Source of the DNA: Gemmatimonadales bacterium
Lineage (GTDB): Bacteria; Gemmatimonadota; Gemmatimonadetes; Gemmatimonadales; GWC2-71-9
NCBI GenBank assembly: GCA_013812695.1
Contig: JACCSZ010000308.1
Coordinates: 1-11,446, forward strand
Direction of reading: 5' to 3'
Length of the DNA stretch: 11,446 nt
Made by a program: the position numbers and the translations under genes. Numbering within the stretch: the first letter of the stretch is position 1; each line of letters begins with the position of its first letter. Under the pieces are notes generated by a model. That model was not told the DNA's origin, made no database searches, and saw only the letters and a program-made list of their open reading frames with translations. Of this stretch, positions 5,005 to 11,446 are shown piece by piece.

Positions 5005-7656
5005 CTAGAACGACGCCGTAATCCCCCCCAACACCCGCCGCCCGATCACCGACCCCCCATACAACTGATACCGCTCCTGATCCAGCACGTTTGTCGCCGT
5101 AGCGTGCACGCGGAAGTAGTTGTTCACCCGGTACCCCGCGCTCACGTTCACGAACTCGCTCGACGGCACGTACCCCTGGAACACCCCCGCCGACCAGGCA
5201 TACCCATCCACCAGCCGCACCGTGACGTTGGCGTCGAGCCCCTGCTCGCCCGCGTAGCTGAGCGACATCGATCCCTTCTTGCTCGGCGTGTTGGGCAAGA
5301 GCTGGTCACCGGTCTGCTGGGACTTGACGGTGAAATCGAAGCCGGTGACCGACACGTCGCCGCGGATCTCCGGTGTGATCTGGTAGCCGAGCCCGACCTC
5401 CACGCCCCGCTCCTCGACCTTGCCGGCGTTGGTGTAGGACAGCACGATCGCCCGGCTGCCGTCCGGTAGCGTGGCCAGCGCGTTGGCGCCCTGAATGGTC
5501 GTCCCGGCCTGAAGCTGGCCGTAGCCGCCCAGCAGCACGGGGATTGGCGCGCGGAGCTGCGCCGCCTGCTGCGCGGTCAACTGGCCCCCCGCCTGGAGGC
5601 CCTGAATCCGCTGGTCGAGCGCCGCCAGCTCCGCGGGCAGGTCCACGCCGGTCGTCAGGCTGAACGTCGGGTACTGCGCCTGGTTCACGCCGGGCAGCAG
5701 GTCGGTGACGAAATCGGTGAGGTTGTTGATGTAACCGTCGACCGTCACGTACAGTCTGTTCGACAGGCTGCCTTTGTAGCCGAGCTCCCAGCCGGTCACC
5801 TTCTCGACCGCGAGGTCCGCGTTGCCGAGCGCGAGCGCCTGCGTCTGGGGCGAGAAGTCCCAGGGCAGGTCGTCGGTGAGGGTGAGGCCGGCAAGCGCCG
5901 CCGCAGGCAGGCTCCCGCGCACCGAGGCGTAGTACTGCTCGACGCCGCCTTCGAGGGTCCGCGGGCTCGCGGTCGGCGCCGCCACCGGCACCTGCAGGAA
6001 GAACTCGGAGTAATTCGGCGTCTGAAATGCCCGGTTGACCGAGAACCGGAACGAGTGGTCCTCGGTCGGGCTGTAGACCAGCGCGCCCTTGGGCGAAAAC
6101 TGCCGCTCGATCAGGTCACCGTCGTCCCAGCGGAGCGCGACGACCGCGCGGAGTTCCGGGATCAGCCGATACTCCACCTGGCCGTAGATCGAGTACAGGT
6201 CGTCGGCGCGGTCGTCGTTGGCCAGGTTCATCAGCGTGCCGCTGGTGTTGACGCGGGTGTTGCGGAGCGAGGCGCCAGTCACCACCCGGCCGCGGTCCTC
6301 CTGGAACCCGAAGTTGGTCTGCCCCTCGACGTGGAAGATGTCGCTCCGCTCCTCGAGCTCCAGGCCGGACTGGAGCGAGGTCTGCGGATCGATCGAGGTC
6401 CGGCTCTGCCAGTAGCCGAACACGTTGTAGCGGTCGGCCGCAACCGCCGCTCTGATAAATGGCTTGATCGCCTTGTTGACCTGCACCCGGCCGATGCCGG
6501 TGACGAAGATCTCGTTCTGCACCTGCGAGGCGCCGCCGTCGAGCGTGAAGACCGAGCCGTTGTTCGCGTAGTAATCCAGCCGGGCCGAACCGTAGCCATT
6601 GACCAGCGGATCGCGCTCGCCGATGGCGTCGCCGGTGGCCGGGTCGATGGTCTGGCCGGCGAGGGCCCGCACCTCGCGGGCAGGGGCCGCCGGCTCGTCG
6701 CTGGCGTCGGCGTACTCGCGCTGGAGCGAGCTGCCGTCGAGCCGCGTCCGCGTGCGCGAGTAGGTGTCGCTCCGGTTGTAGCCGGCGTTGACGCGGAAGC
6801 CCAGCCGGTCGTCGGCAAAGAGGCTCGCGTGGCGGAGGTCGCCCCGAATCGACTCGAGCTCGCCGCCTGCAAGGGACAACTTGCTGCCGATCGCTTCGCG
6901 CGCGGTCGGGGTCGTGATGTTCACGACGCCGCTGAAGGCGTTGGCGCCGTACAGCGCCGAGCCGGGGCCGCGCACCATCTCGACCCGTCCAAGATCCTCG
7001 AGCGACTGCGTGAGCCCGTTCCATTCCTGCGAGCCGAGGAACGCGATGGCCAGGTCGCGGCCGTCCTGGAGCACCAGCACCCGCCGGTTCAGCGAAGAAT
7101 TGAAGCCGCGCGTATTGACGTTGAAGTCGTTGACGCCGCTCTGCACCACGTCCACGCCCGGCACCGACTGGAGCGCCACCGGCGCCTGCCCGGTGATCGA
7201 CGCGCTCTGCAGCACTGCCGGCGCCACCACCGAGATGGCCGCCGGCGCCTCGACGATCCGCTCGGGTGCGCGCGATGCGCCCTCGACGACGATCTCGCCG
7301 AGCGAGACGGTGACCGCCTCGAGCCCGGCGTCGGCGGTGACCGTGCCGCCGGCCTCGACGCTCACCTCGACCTGGGTCGGCCGGTAGCCGAGCCAGCGGA
7401 ACACGATGCGTTGCGGCCCGGCCGGCACCCGCCGCAGGGTGTAGCGGCCGTCGGTGCCGGTGACCGTGGCCTGCCCGGTGGCCTCGACGCTTACGTTGAC
7501 ACTGCTCAGCGAGGCGCCCTCGCCGGCGCGCGTGACACTGCCGGTGACGCTCCCGGTCTCCTGCGCGACCGCGATGATGGGAACGAGGCAGAGCACTACG
7601 AGCGAATGGCAGAGGGAGCGCAGCGGAGCGCGCACGACTGGCGAATGTCGCCGCAT
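5005..7656 (-). CDS. TonB-dependent outer-membrane receptor with N-terminal carboxypeptidase-like domain
   Basis: An 883-residue receptor for energised uptake across the outer membrane. A signal peptide spans residues 1-31 (arginine-rich start, hydrophobic core, A-V-A cleavage before Q32). Next is a carboxypeptidase-regulatory-like beta domain (about 35-112; G-S-V-T-R, T-G-T-D-G-R-Y-T-L-R-R-V-P-A-G). A probable TonB box E-I-V-V-E-G (about 121-126) precedes the plug (about 135-250), which has V-P-G-V-D-V, N-T-R-G-F-N and V-R-G-P-G-S-A-L-Y-G-A-N-A-F-S-G-V-V-N-I. The barrel fills the rest and ends in the outer-membrane C-terminal phenylalanine. A glutamine/alanine-rich, non-beta insert at about 670-720 is probably an outer loop. 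ATG 7656 is preferred because GAGGA (7665-7669) lies 8 nt ahead and the signal peptide begins there. The ligand is unknown: no siderophore, cobalamin or SusD-like gene is adjacent. It diverges from the hybrid kinase. Confidence 0.95.
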   Translation of the reverse strand: MRRHSPVVRAPLRSLCHSLVVLCLVPIIAVAQETGSVTGSVTRAGEGASLSSVNVSVEATGQATVTGTDGRYTLRRVPAGPQRIVFRWLGYRPTQVEVSVEAGGTVTADAGLEAVTVSLGEIVVEGASRAPERIVEAPAAISVVAPAVLQSASITGQAPVALQSVPGVDVVQSGVNDFNVNTRGFNSSLNRRVLVLQDGRDLAIAFLGSQEWNGLTQSLEDLGRVEMVRGPGSALYGANAFSGVVNITTPTAREAIGSKLSLAGGELESIRGDLRHASLFADDRLGFRVNAGYNRSDTYSRTRTRLDGSSLQREYADASDEPAAPAREVRALAGQTIDPATGDAIGERDPLVNGYGSARLDYYANNGSVFTLDGGASQVQNEIFVTGIGRVQVNKAIKPFIRAAVAADRYNVFGYWQSRTSIDPQTSLQSGLELEERSDIFHVEGQTNFGFQEDRGRVVTGASLRNTRVNTSGTLMNLANDDRADDLYSIYGQVEYRLIPELRAVVALRWDDGDLIERQFSPKGALVYSPTEDHSFRFSVNRAFQTPNYSEFFLQVPVAAPTASPRTLEGGVEQYYASVRGSLPAAALAGLTLTDDLPWDFSPQTQALALGNADLAVEKVTGWELGYKGSLSNRLYVTVDGYINNLTDFVTDLLPGVNQAQYPTFSLTTGVDLPAELAALDQRIQGLQAGGQLTAQQAAQLRAPIPVLLGGYGQLQAGTTIQGANALATLPDGSRAIVLSYTNAGKVEERGVEVGLGYQITPEIRGDVSVTGFDFTVKSQQTGDQLLPNTPSKKGSMSLSYAGEQGLDANVTVRLVDGYAWSAGVFQGYVPSSEFVNVSAGYRVNNYFRVHATATNVLDQERYQLYGGSVIGRRVLGGITASF

Positions 7657-7755
7657 ACCGGTGATCCTCGTAGCAGAGGCAACGCGGATGCGAGTGCGCC
7701 GAAGGCGCCACGCGGGATCGTGGTGCGGAGCGACGGGGTCCGAGGGGTGCCAGAT

Positions 7756-7761
7756 AGTATA
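7756..7761 (-). promoter_or_regulatory. Candidate -10 element of the TonB-receptor promoter
   Basis: Read on the minus strand, 7761-7756 is TATACT (5 of 6 matches to the -10 consensus), an AT-rich island in very GC-rich surroundings. It would start transcription near 7749, leaving a leader of about 93 nt. No good -35 hexamer is seen at 16-18 nt. The leader contains a stem GCGCC/GGCGC (7696-7700 with 7704-7708). The palindromic core GTATAC also gives a weak -10 on the plus strand, so the site might serve the kinase too. Confidence 0.35.
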
Positions 7762-7824
7762 CCCGGCCACCGGCCCGAGCGGAACAGCCGCGCGCGCGGG
7801 CCGGGTAGTGGCTGGGGACGCACC

Positions 7825-9513
7825 ATGGCGTTATCCTTTCCGTCCCCCACACAAAGTTCAGTTGCCGTCGTCCCGCACCGCGGACGCCGACGGCTGGATG
7901 CTCCCAACGAGGCCGGGCCCGTGGCCGCTCCCGATCCCGCCGAGACCGCCACCGCGCTCCAGAAGGAACTCCTCCAAGCCATCGTCGACCACGTGCCGGC
8001 GATGATCTGCTTCTTGAATGCCGAGGGGCGGTTCCAGTGGGTCAACCGGGCCTGGCGCGAGCATCTCGGATGGTCGCTCCAGGACATGGCGGCGCGCGAC
8101 ATGCTGGCCGAGTTCTATCCCGGCGCACGCGAGCGCGAGCAGATGGTGGCGCTGATGCGCGCCGCCGACTCCCAGTGGCTCGACTGCCGGACGCGGATTC
8201 GGAGTGGCGAGACGGTGGACACCGCGTGGGCCTTCGTGCGGCTGTCGGACGGATCGACGATCGGCATCGGCCAGGACGTGAGCGAGCGGAAGGAAGCCGA
8301 ACGCACGCTTCGGATGAACGAATCGCAGCTCCGGCAATCGCAGAAGATGGAGGCGATCGGCCGGCTGGCCGGCGGCGTCGCCCACGACTTCAACAATCTG
8401 CTCACCAGCATTCTGGGCCACACCGAGCTGATGCTCGGCGAGCTCGCCCCGGGCCATCCGCTGCGCGAGGATATCGGCGAGGTGCGGCACGCGGCCGAGC
8501 GGGCGGCCGACCTCACGAGCCAGCTCCTGGCCTTCAGCCGCAAGCAGGTGATCGAGCCCCGGGTGCTCGAGCTCAACACCGCCATCGGCCACATCATGGG
8601 TATGCTGCGGCGGCTGATCGGCGAGCACATCGAGCTCGTCCCGGCCCTCGACCCGACGCTCGGCCGCGTGCTCGCCGACCCTGGACAGATCGAGCAGGTG
8701 ATCGTCAACCTGGTCGTGAACGCCCGTGACGCAATGCCCGAGGGCGGGCGGCTCCGGATCGAAACCGCCAACGTGGTGCTCGACGCGGCCTTCGCTGACA
8801 CGCACGTGGGGGCGCTGCCCGGGCCGCACGTGATGCTCGCGGTCATCGACGAAGGGGTGGGCATCGATCCCGAGATCCAACAACACATCTTCGAGCCGTT
8901 CTTCACCACCAAGGACAAGGCCAAGGCCAAAGGCACCGGCCTCGGCTTGGCGACGGTCTACGGGATCGTCAAGCAGAGCGGCGGGTACGTGGCGGTCGAC
9001 AGCACACCCGGGACCGGCACCACCATGCGCGTCTACCTTCCGCTCGCCGTAGTCATGCCACTGCCGTCGGCGCCCGCGCCCGCGCCCGAGGATCGGAGCA
9101 CCGCCGGCACCGAGACCATCCTGCTGGTCGAGGACGAGGATTCGGTCCGAGGCCTCACCCGCCGCATTCTGGCGCGCGCGGGCTACACGGTGCTCACCGC
9201 GCGCGACGCCGACGAGGCGCTCCGGGTCTCCGCGCAGTACGACGAGACGATCGACCTGCTCCTCACCGACGTCATCATGACCGGGCTCAGCGGGCCGCGC
9301 CTGTCGGAGACTCTGATCGGGCTCCGGCCGACGATGAGTGTGCTGTTCATCTCGGGTTACAACGAGGATACGATCCTGCGGCAAGGTGTGCTCCGGCAGG
9401 GGGTCGCCTACCTGCAGAAGCCGTTCACACCGGCCGCGCTGATGCGCCGCGTGCGGGAGGTGCTGGACGAGCGGCGTGGTCGGCTGGAGGGCAAGGCGCG
9501 GGCGGCGGGGTGA
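7825..9513 (+). CDS. PAS hybrid sensor histidine kinase with C-terminal receiver domain
   Basis: A 562-residue cytoplasmic hybrid kinase with no membrane segment. A PAS domain (about 44-155) starts L-L-Q-A-I-V-D-H-V-P-A-M-I-C-F-L-N-A-E-G. The dimerisation domain has the H-box G-G-V-A-H-D-F-N-N, phospho-acceptor H187. The ATPase domain has the N-box (N295, N299), D-E-G-V-G-I (D342), F-E-P-F-F-T-T-K (356-363) and G-T-G-L-G-L-A (370-376). After a proline/alanine linker (411-425) comes a receiver domain with acidic E436-D-E, phospho-acceptor D482, S510 and K532. All catalytic residues are intact. The order and H-box resemble CckA-like kinases, and phosphate would pass from H187 to D482 and perhaps on to a separate phosphotransferase not in this window. 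ATG 7825 follows a GGGGA (7814-7818); the frame is open far upstream but that part lies opposite the receptor and is not coding. It diverges from the TonB-receptor gene (168 nt apart), which may be a target. Confidence 0.95.
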   Translation: MALSFPSPTQSSVAVVPHRGRRRLDAPNEAGPVAAPDPAETATALQKELLQAIVDHVPAMICFLNAEGRFQWVNRAWREHLGWSLQDMAARDMLAEFYPGAREREQMVALMRAADSQWLDCRTRIRSGETVDTAWAFVRLSDGSTIGIGQDVSERKEAERTLRMNESQLRQSQKMEAIGRLAGGVAHDFNNLLTSILGHTELMLGELAPGHPLREDIGEVRHAAERAADLTSQLLAFSRKQVIEPRVLELNTAIGHIMGMLRRLIGEHIELVPALDPTLGRVLADPGQIEQVIVNLVVNARDAMPEGGRLRIETANVVLDAAFADTHVGALPGPHVMLAVIDEGVGIDPEIQQHIFEPFFTTKDKAKAKGTGLGLATVYGIVKQSGGYVAVDSTPGTGTTMRVYLPLAVVMPLPSAPAPAPEDRSTAGTETILLVEDEDSVRGLTRRILARAGYTVLTARDADEALRVSAQYDETIDLLLTDVIMTGLSGPRLSETLIGLRPTMSVLFISGYNEDTILRQGVLRQGVAYLQKPFTPAALMRRVREVLDERRGRLEGKARAAG

Positions 9514-9532
9514 GCGGGATCCCGTCTGGCGG

Positions 9533-10057
9533 TCATTGCCGTGATGGGGGGATCCAGCCGGGCGGTGCCTCCGGCCAGACCTCATCGGGTCTGGCCGGCG
9601 CCGGCTGGTCCGCCCCCAGGCGGCCGGCATCGATGGCCGCGAACAGAAAATTCTCCGGCGCAATGGGACGGCCCGCCAGCCGGCGCAACAAGGCCAACTG
9701 TCCGACATGGGTCATCGCGTCGGCGAAGGGACCTTGCAGCAACTGTTCCGGGGTGATGTCCTGCAGCAGCGGGGCGTCGCTCTCGATGTGCCCGGCAAGA
9801 CTCGCCAGCATCTCATGGAAGCGGTCCGCTTCGGCCTGCAGCGAGTCGAGTGGCTCCGGACGATAGCGGCCGCCGATGAAGAGGGTCCGCGCGTAGCCGA
9901 GGACGCTCGTCATGTGGCGGACTTGCTCCAGCGGGGAGCGCACGTGCTCGAGGGGGACGAACGCGCCGAACTCCGGGGGCGCATCGTGGAGCGCCTTCTG
10001 GGTGCGGTAGGCCAGCGCCGCCAGGAAGTGGCGCAGCATTCGGCGCTTGTCGTCCAT
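9533..10057 (-). CDS. DinB-like protein
   Basis: A 174-residue protein that looks like a DinB/YfiT-type four-helix bundle. The group includes metal-binding thiol transferases and many uncharacterised, often stress-linked proteins. Supporting segments are M-L-R-H-F-L-A-A-L-A-Y-R-T at the N-terminus, S-P-L-E-Q-V-R-H-M-T-S-V-L-G-Y-A (H48), and F-A-D-A-M-T-H-V-G-Q-L-A-L-L-R-R-L-A-G (H117), the last matching the conserved helix where these proteins carry a metal-ligand histidine. Only some of the usual three histidines can be placed with confidence, so activity is uncertain. The tail ends P-P-G-W-I-P-P-S. The ATG at 10057 is supported by GGAG (minus strand of 10067-10070) 9 nt upstream. Its stop is 19 nt from the kinase stop; the two genes converge. 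Upstream lie the long inverted repeat and a 472-nt gap, so its promoter is probably in or beyond that element. Confidence 0.85.
   Translation of the reverse strand: MDDKRRMLRHFLAALAYRTQKALHDAPPEFGAFVPLEHVRSPLEQVRHMTSVLGYARTLFIGGRYRPEPLDSLQAEADRFHEMLASLAGHIESDAPLLQDITPEQLLQGPFADAMTHVGQLALLRRLAGRPIAPENFLFAAIDAGRLGADQPAPARPDEVWPEAPPGWIPPSRQ
9571..9598 (+). terminator. Strong hairpin within the 3' end of the DinB gene, possible terminator for the kinase transcript
   Basis: CCGGCCAGACC (9571-9581) pairs perfectly with GGTCTGGCCGG (9588-9598), an 11-bp stem with a 6-nt loop. It lies 57 nt past the kinase stop, inside the convergent DinB coding sequence (around the A-R-P-D-E-V-W-P-E-A codons). No T tract follows, so a terminator or transcript-end stabiliser role is inference. 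Confidence 0.4.
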
Positions 10058-10091
10058 CTTGTCGGGCTCCGGGGATCTGGGGAGGTGTGTC

Positions 10092-10213
10092 GGCCGCCGC
10101 CGGGGGGGACGGCGGATCCTCTGGTCGCTGCAGCGCGTGAGTGGGAAAGATCGCAGGGAGGGGCGGGCGCTGACGCTCCCGGCGGGTCACCGTCCCCCCC
10201 CCCGGCGGCGGCC
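10092..10213. repeat. Long near-perfect inverted repeat, possible MITE-like element or structured RNA
   Basis: The left arm (10092-10112) reads GGCCGCCGCC, then seven G, then ACGG. The right arm (10190-10213) reads CCGT, then ten C, then GGCGGCGGCC. They are exact reverse complements except for three extra C in the right homopolymer. The 77-nt interior holds a 10-bp palindrome CGCTGCAGCG (10126-10135), a CAGCGC/GCGCTG pairing (10131-10136 with 10167-10172) and GGGAG/CTCCC (10156-10160 with 10176-10180). GGATCTGG occurs 11 nt left and 1 nt right of the element, too unevenly spaced to be a clean target-site duplication. It sits 34 nt upstream of the DinB start codon. Confidence 0.8.
10143..10167 (+). 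other. Possible G-quadruplex in the loop of the inverted repeat
   Basis: Four G tracts occur in 25 nt: GGG 10143-10145, GGG 10156-10158, GGGG 10160-10163 and GGG 10165-10167, with loops of 10, 1 and 1 nt. The two single-base loops favour folding, while the 10-nt loop is longer than the usual limit. In a 70% GC genome this may be chance. Confidence 0.3.
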
Positions 10214-10529
10214 TGGATCTGGAAGCATTAGCGGCCAGATCTGTCAGGCTGGCCGTGAATCCAACCGGAACACTCCGTCCGCACTACTCCCCGAGGCTTG
10301 ATCGATACCATCCGCGGCTGTCCCGCATGCTTAAAGCGCGGTCGTTCAGAGGTGCGCCGCAAGCATTGGGGGGAACTGCGACGATGACCAACGCCGGTGT
10401 GTTCAGCCAAAGCCGTCCAGCAAATCCAAACTGAAGCCGCCTACCAAGTCTGCAATAACGATCAGCAAGACTACCGCGTTGGCGTACCCGACTCAAGCGG
10501 CCGTTTCTCGGAGCACTACCACCGAGCGG

Positions 10530-11446
10530 TCACGCCCCGGCCGCGACCACCAGCGCCGGGCCCCCCGCCGCGAGCTCGATCTCCACGTCGCCCAGCGCCG
10601 CGACAGCGCCGATGACGGTGACGACTGGATTCTCCAGCCCGTCCCGATCCGCCGCCTCCGCGATACGTGCGAGCGTGGCCCGGGTGACCCTCTGCTCGGG
10701 GGTCGTGGCGCTCTGGATGCAGGCGGCCGGGGTGTCCGGGTCGCGGCCGGCGGCCACGAGCTGCTCCGCGATCATTCCGAGACTGGCCCGGCCCATCAGG
10801 ATCACGAGCGTGTCCACCGCCGCCAGTCCTCGGAGGTCCACGGTCTCGCCGTCGGGGCCGGCATTGTGCGCGGTCACCACCGCGAACGAGCGCGCGAGCC
10901 CGCGCGCCGTGACCGGAATGCCCGCCGCCGCTGGCGCCGCGATGGCGCTGCTCACCCCGGGCACGACATAGACCGGGACGCCCGCCGCGCGGCACGCCGC
11001 CGCCTCCTCGCTCCCGCGCCCGAACACGAACGGATCGCCGCCCTTGAGCCGGACCACCGTGCGGCCGAGCGTAGCCTGGGCCACCAGCAGCGCGTTGATG
11101 GCGGGCTGCGTGTACGGCAGGTGGCCCGGTCCCTTCCCCACGTCGATCAGCTCGGCGCCGGCGCGCGCCGCCGCCAGCAGCTCCGGACCGATCAGCCGGT
11201 CGTGCACGACGATGTCTGCCGCGCGCAGCAGCTCGAGTCCGCGCGATGTGATGAGCCCGGGATCCCCGGGCCCGCCGCCGACCAGGTGCACCGTGCCCGG
11301 CTCCTTTCGGGCGTGCGTCACCATGCGCGGCCGGAACTTCGGAGAGGGCGGTGGCGTGTGCCGGCGCGCCAGGTCCACCACGATCTCTTCGAGCCCGGGG
11401 TAGGTGCCGACCGCGTCGTCGATCAGCAGGAGCCGGTCGCCCGACT
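10530..11446 (-). CDS. cobA: Uroporphyrinogen-III C-methyltransferase (SUMT), frame open at the right edge
   Basis: SUMT uses two S-adenosylmethionine to methylate uroporphyrinogen III at C2 and C7, giving precorrin-2 for siroheme and cobalamin. The catalytic part (253 residues from 11291) shows V-H-L-V-G-G-G-P-G-D-P-G-L-I-T, the conserved V-V-R-L-K-G-G-D-P-F-V-F-G-R-G-S-E-E, V-P-G-V-S-S-A-I-A-A-P-A-A-A-G-I-P-V-T, and L-V-I-L-M-G, and has normal family length. A GTG at 11291 with AAAGGAG 9 nt upstream would make a stand-alone enzyme; ATG 11324 is another option. Yet the same frame stays open to the edge with almost every third base G or C. It reads L-L-L-I-D-D-A-V-G-T-Y-P-G-L-E-E-I-V-V-D-L-A-R-R, then a proline-rich linker. 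That implies an upstream domain fused in frame. It does not look like the dehydrogenase half of CysG, and I cannot name it. I therefore annotate it as partial. Confidence 0.88.
   Translation of the reverse strand, partial: SGDRLLLIDDAVGTYPGLEEIVVDLARRHTPPPSPKFRPRMVTHARKEPGTVHLVGGGPGDPGLITSRGLELLRAADIVVHDRLIGPELLAAARAGAELIDVGKGPGHLPYTQPAINALLVAQATLGRTVVRLKGGDPFVFGRGSEEAAACRAAGVPVYVVPGVSSAIAAPAAAGIPVTARGLARSFAVVTAHNAGPDGETVDLRGLAAVDTLVILMGRASLGMIAEQLVAAGRDPDTPAACIQSATTPEQRVTRATLARIAEAADRDGLENPVVTVIGAVAALGDVEIELAAGGPALVVAAGA
11301..11307 (-). promoter_or_regulatory. Internal ribosome binding site ahead of GTG 11291
   Basis: Minus-strand AAAGGAG (7 nt) ends 9 nt before a GTG at 11291, the first codon of the SUMT core (V-H-L-V-G). 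It is among the best Shine-Dalgarno matches in the window, yet lies inside a frame that looks coding on both sides. It could allow the methyltransferase to be made separately from a longer fusion, or be chance. Confidence 0.4.

Larger units (their letters stand above)
10058..10529. other. Gene-free gap between the DinB and methyltransferase genes
   Basis: I can support no gene in these 472 nt. The left part (10073-10241) is repeat-rich: a long inverted repeat (10092-10213), two direct copies of GGATCTGG (10073-10080 and 10215-10222), and a small stem GATCTGG 10216-10222 with CCAGATC 10235-10241. The right part (about 10261-10500) has lower GC, about 63% falling to about 56% over 10381-10500 by hand count, against roughly 70% in the flanking genes. 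Short open frames exist on both strands here but lack the third-position GC bias of the real genes and resemble nothing I know. Decayed or acquired DNA is a fair reading. Confidence 0.6.

Noticed and set aside
6055..7824. Plus-strand open frame running unbroken into the hybrid kinase, giving a 1152-codon frame
   Set aside because: It lies opposite the TonB receptor, whose minus-strand frame shows signal peptide, plug and barrel motifs. The upstream translation is low-complexity and unlike any kinase sensor domain, so the kinase starts at 7825.
10073..10222. Direct repeats GGATCTGG as target-site duplications of a transposed element
   Set aside because: The copies sit 11 nt and 1 nt from the inverted-repeat ends, not symmetric as expected, and no transposase is present. 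Kept only as a note.
10284..10496. Short minus-strand frame in the gap, considered as a small gene
   Set aside because: No family resemblance, no good ribosome binding site, and codon use unlike neighbours.
10241..10529. Integron attC site or gene cassette in the low-GC stretch
   Set aside because: No paired RYYYAAC/GTTRRRY core sites and no cassette gene or integrase.
10397..10615. Short plus-strand frame running into the methyltransferase 3' end
   Set aside because: Overlaps the end of the recognised minus-strand gene and has no recognisable content.
1..11446. tRNA, rRNA, CRISPR array, insertion sequence, phage or toxin-antitoxin and defence genes
   Set aside because: Looked for on both strands by eye; no supporting motifs, repeat-spacer pattern or recognisable proteins were seen.

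Overview
The window is about 70% GC, with nearly every gene strongly GC-biased at third codon positions. It looks like chromosomal DNA of a Gram-negative, outer-membrane-bearing soil or sediment bacterium. The TonB-dependent receptor with an N-terminal carboxypeptidase-regulatory-like domain, the DinB, VOC (PhnB-type) and DUF4287/SRPBCC proteins and the base composition make Gemmatimonadota my best guess. That is an inference from gene content only; a myxobacterium or another high-GC lineage is not excluded.

Layout. 1-353 (minus) is the start of an acyl-CoA synthetase that runs off the left edge. Diverging from it, 405-2630 (plus) is a tight three-gene operon: a GT4 glycosyltransferase, pyridoxamine 5'-phosphate oxidase (pdxH) and a cytosine deaminase resembling yeast Fcy1, with gaps of only 3 and 6 nt. 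After a 293-nt spacer holding a 13-bp inverted repeat comes a three-part DUF4287/SRPBCC protein (2924-3616, plus). It converges on a PhnB-type VOC protein (3704-4231, minus) across a strong hairpin. Upstream of the VOC gene on the minus strand are a probable DUF2378-like protein (4352-4906) and a full-length TonB-dependent outer-membrane receptor (5005-7656). The receptor diverges from a soluble PAS hybrid histidine kinase (7825-9513, plus), which converges on a DinB-like protein (9533-10057, minus). A 472-nt gene-free gap (10058-10529) contains a conspicuous long inverted repeat and a stretch of lower GC. The right edge is a uroporphyrinogen-III C-methyltransferase (minus) whose reading frame stays open to the window end, suggesting an N-terminal fused domain.

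How the genes work together. Most neighbours have no obvious shared pathway. The clearest functional units are the co-transcribed glycosyltransferase-pdxH-deaminase operon and the divergent receptor/kinase pair, where a shared intergenic region makes co-regulation possible but unproven. The methyltransferase points to siroheme or cobalamin synthesis encoded beyond the right edge.

No tRNA, rRNA, CRISPR array, transposase or phage gene is visible. I see no clear new multi-gene system. The best candidates for a second look are the inverted-repeat element at 10092-10213, the open N-terminal extension of the methyltransferase, the three-part DUF4287/SRPBCC protein and the Fcy1-type deaminase.
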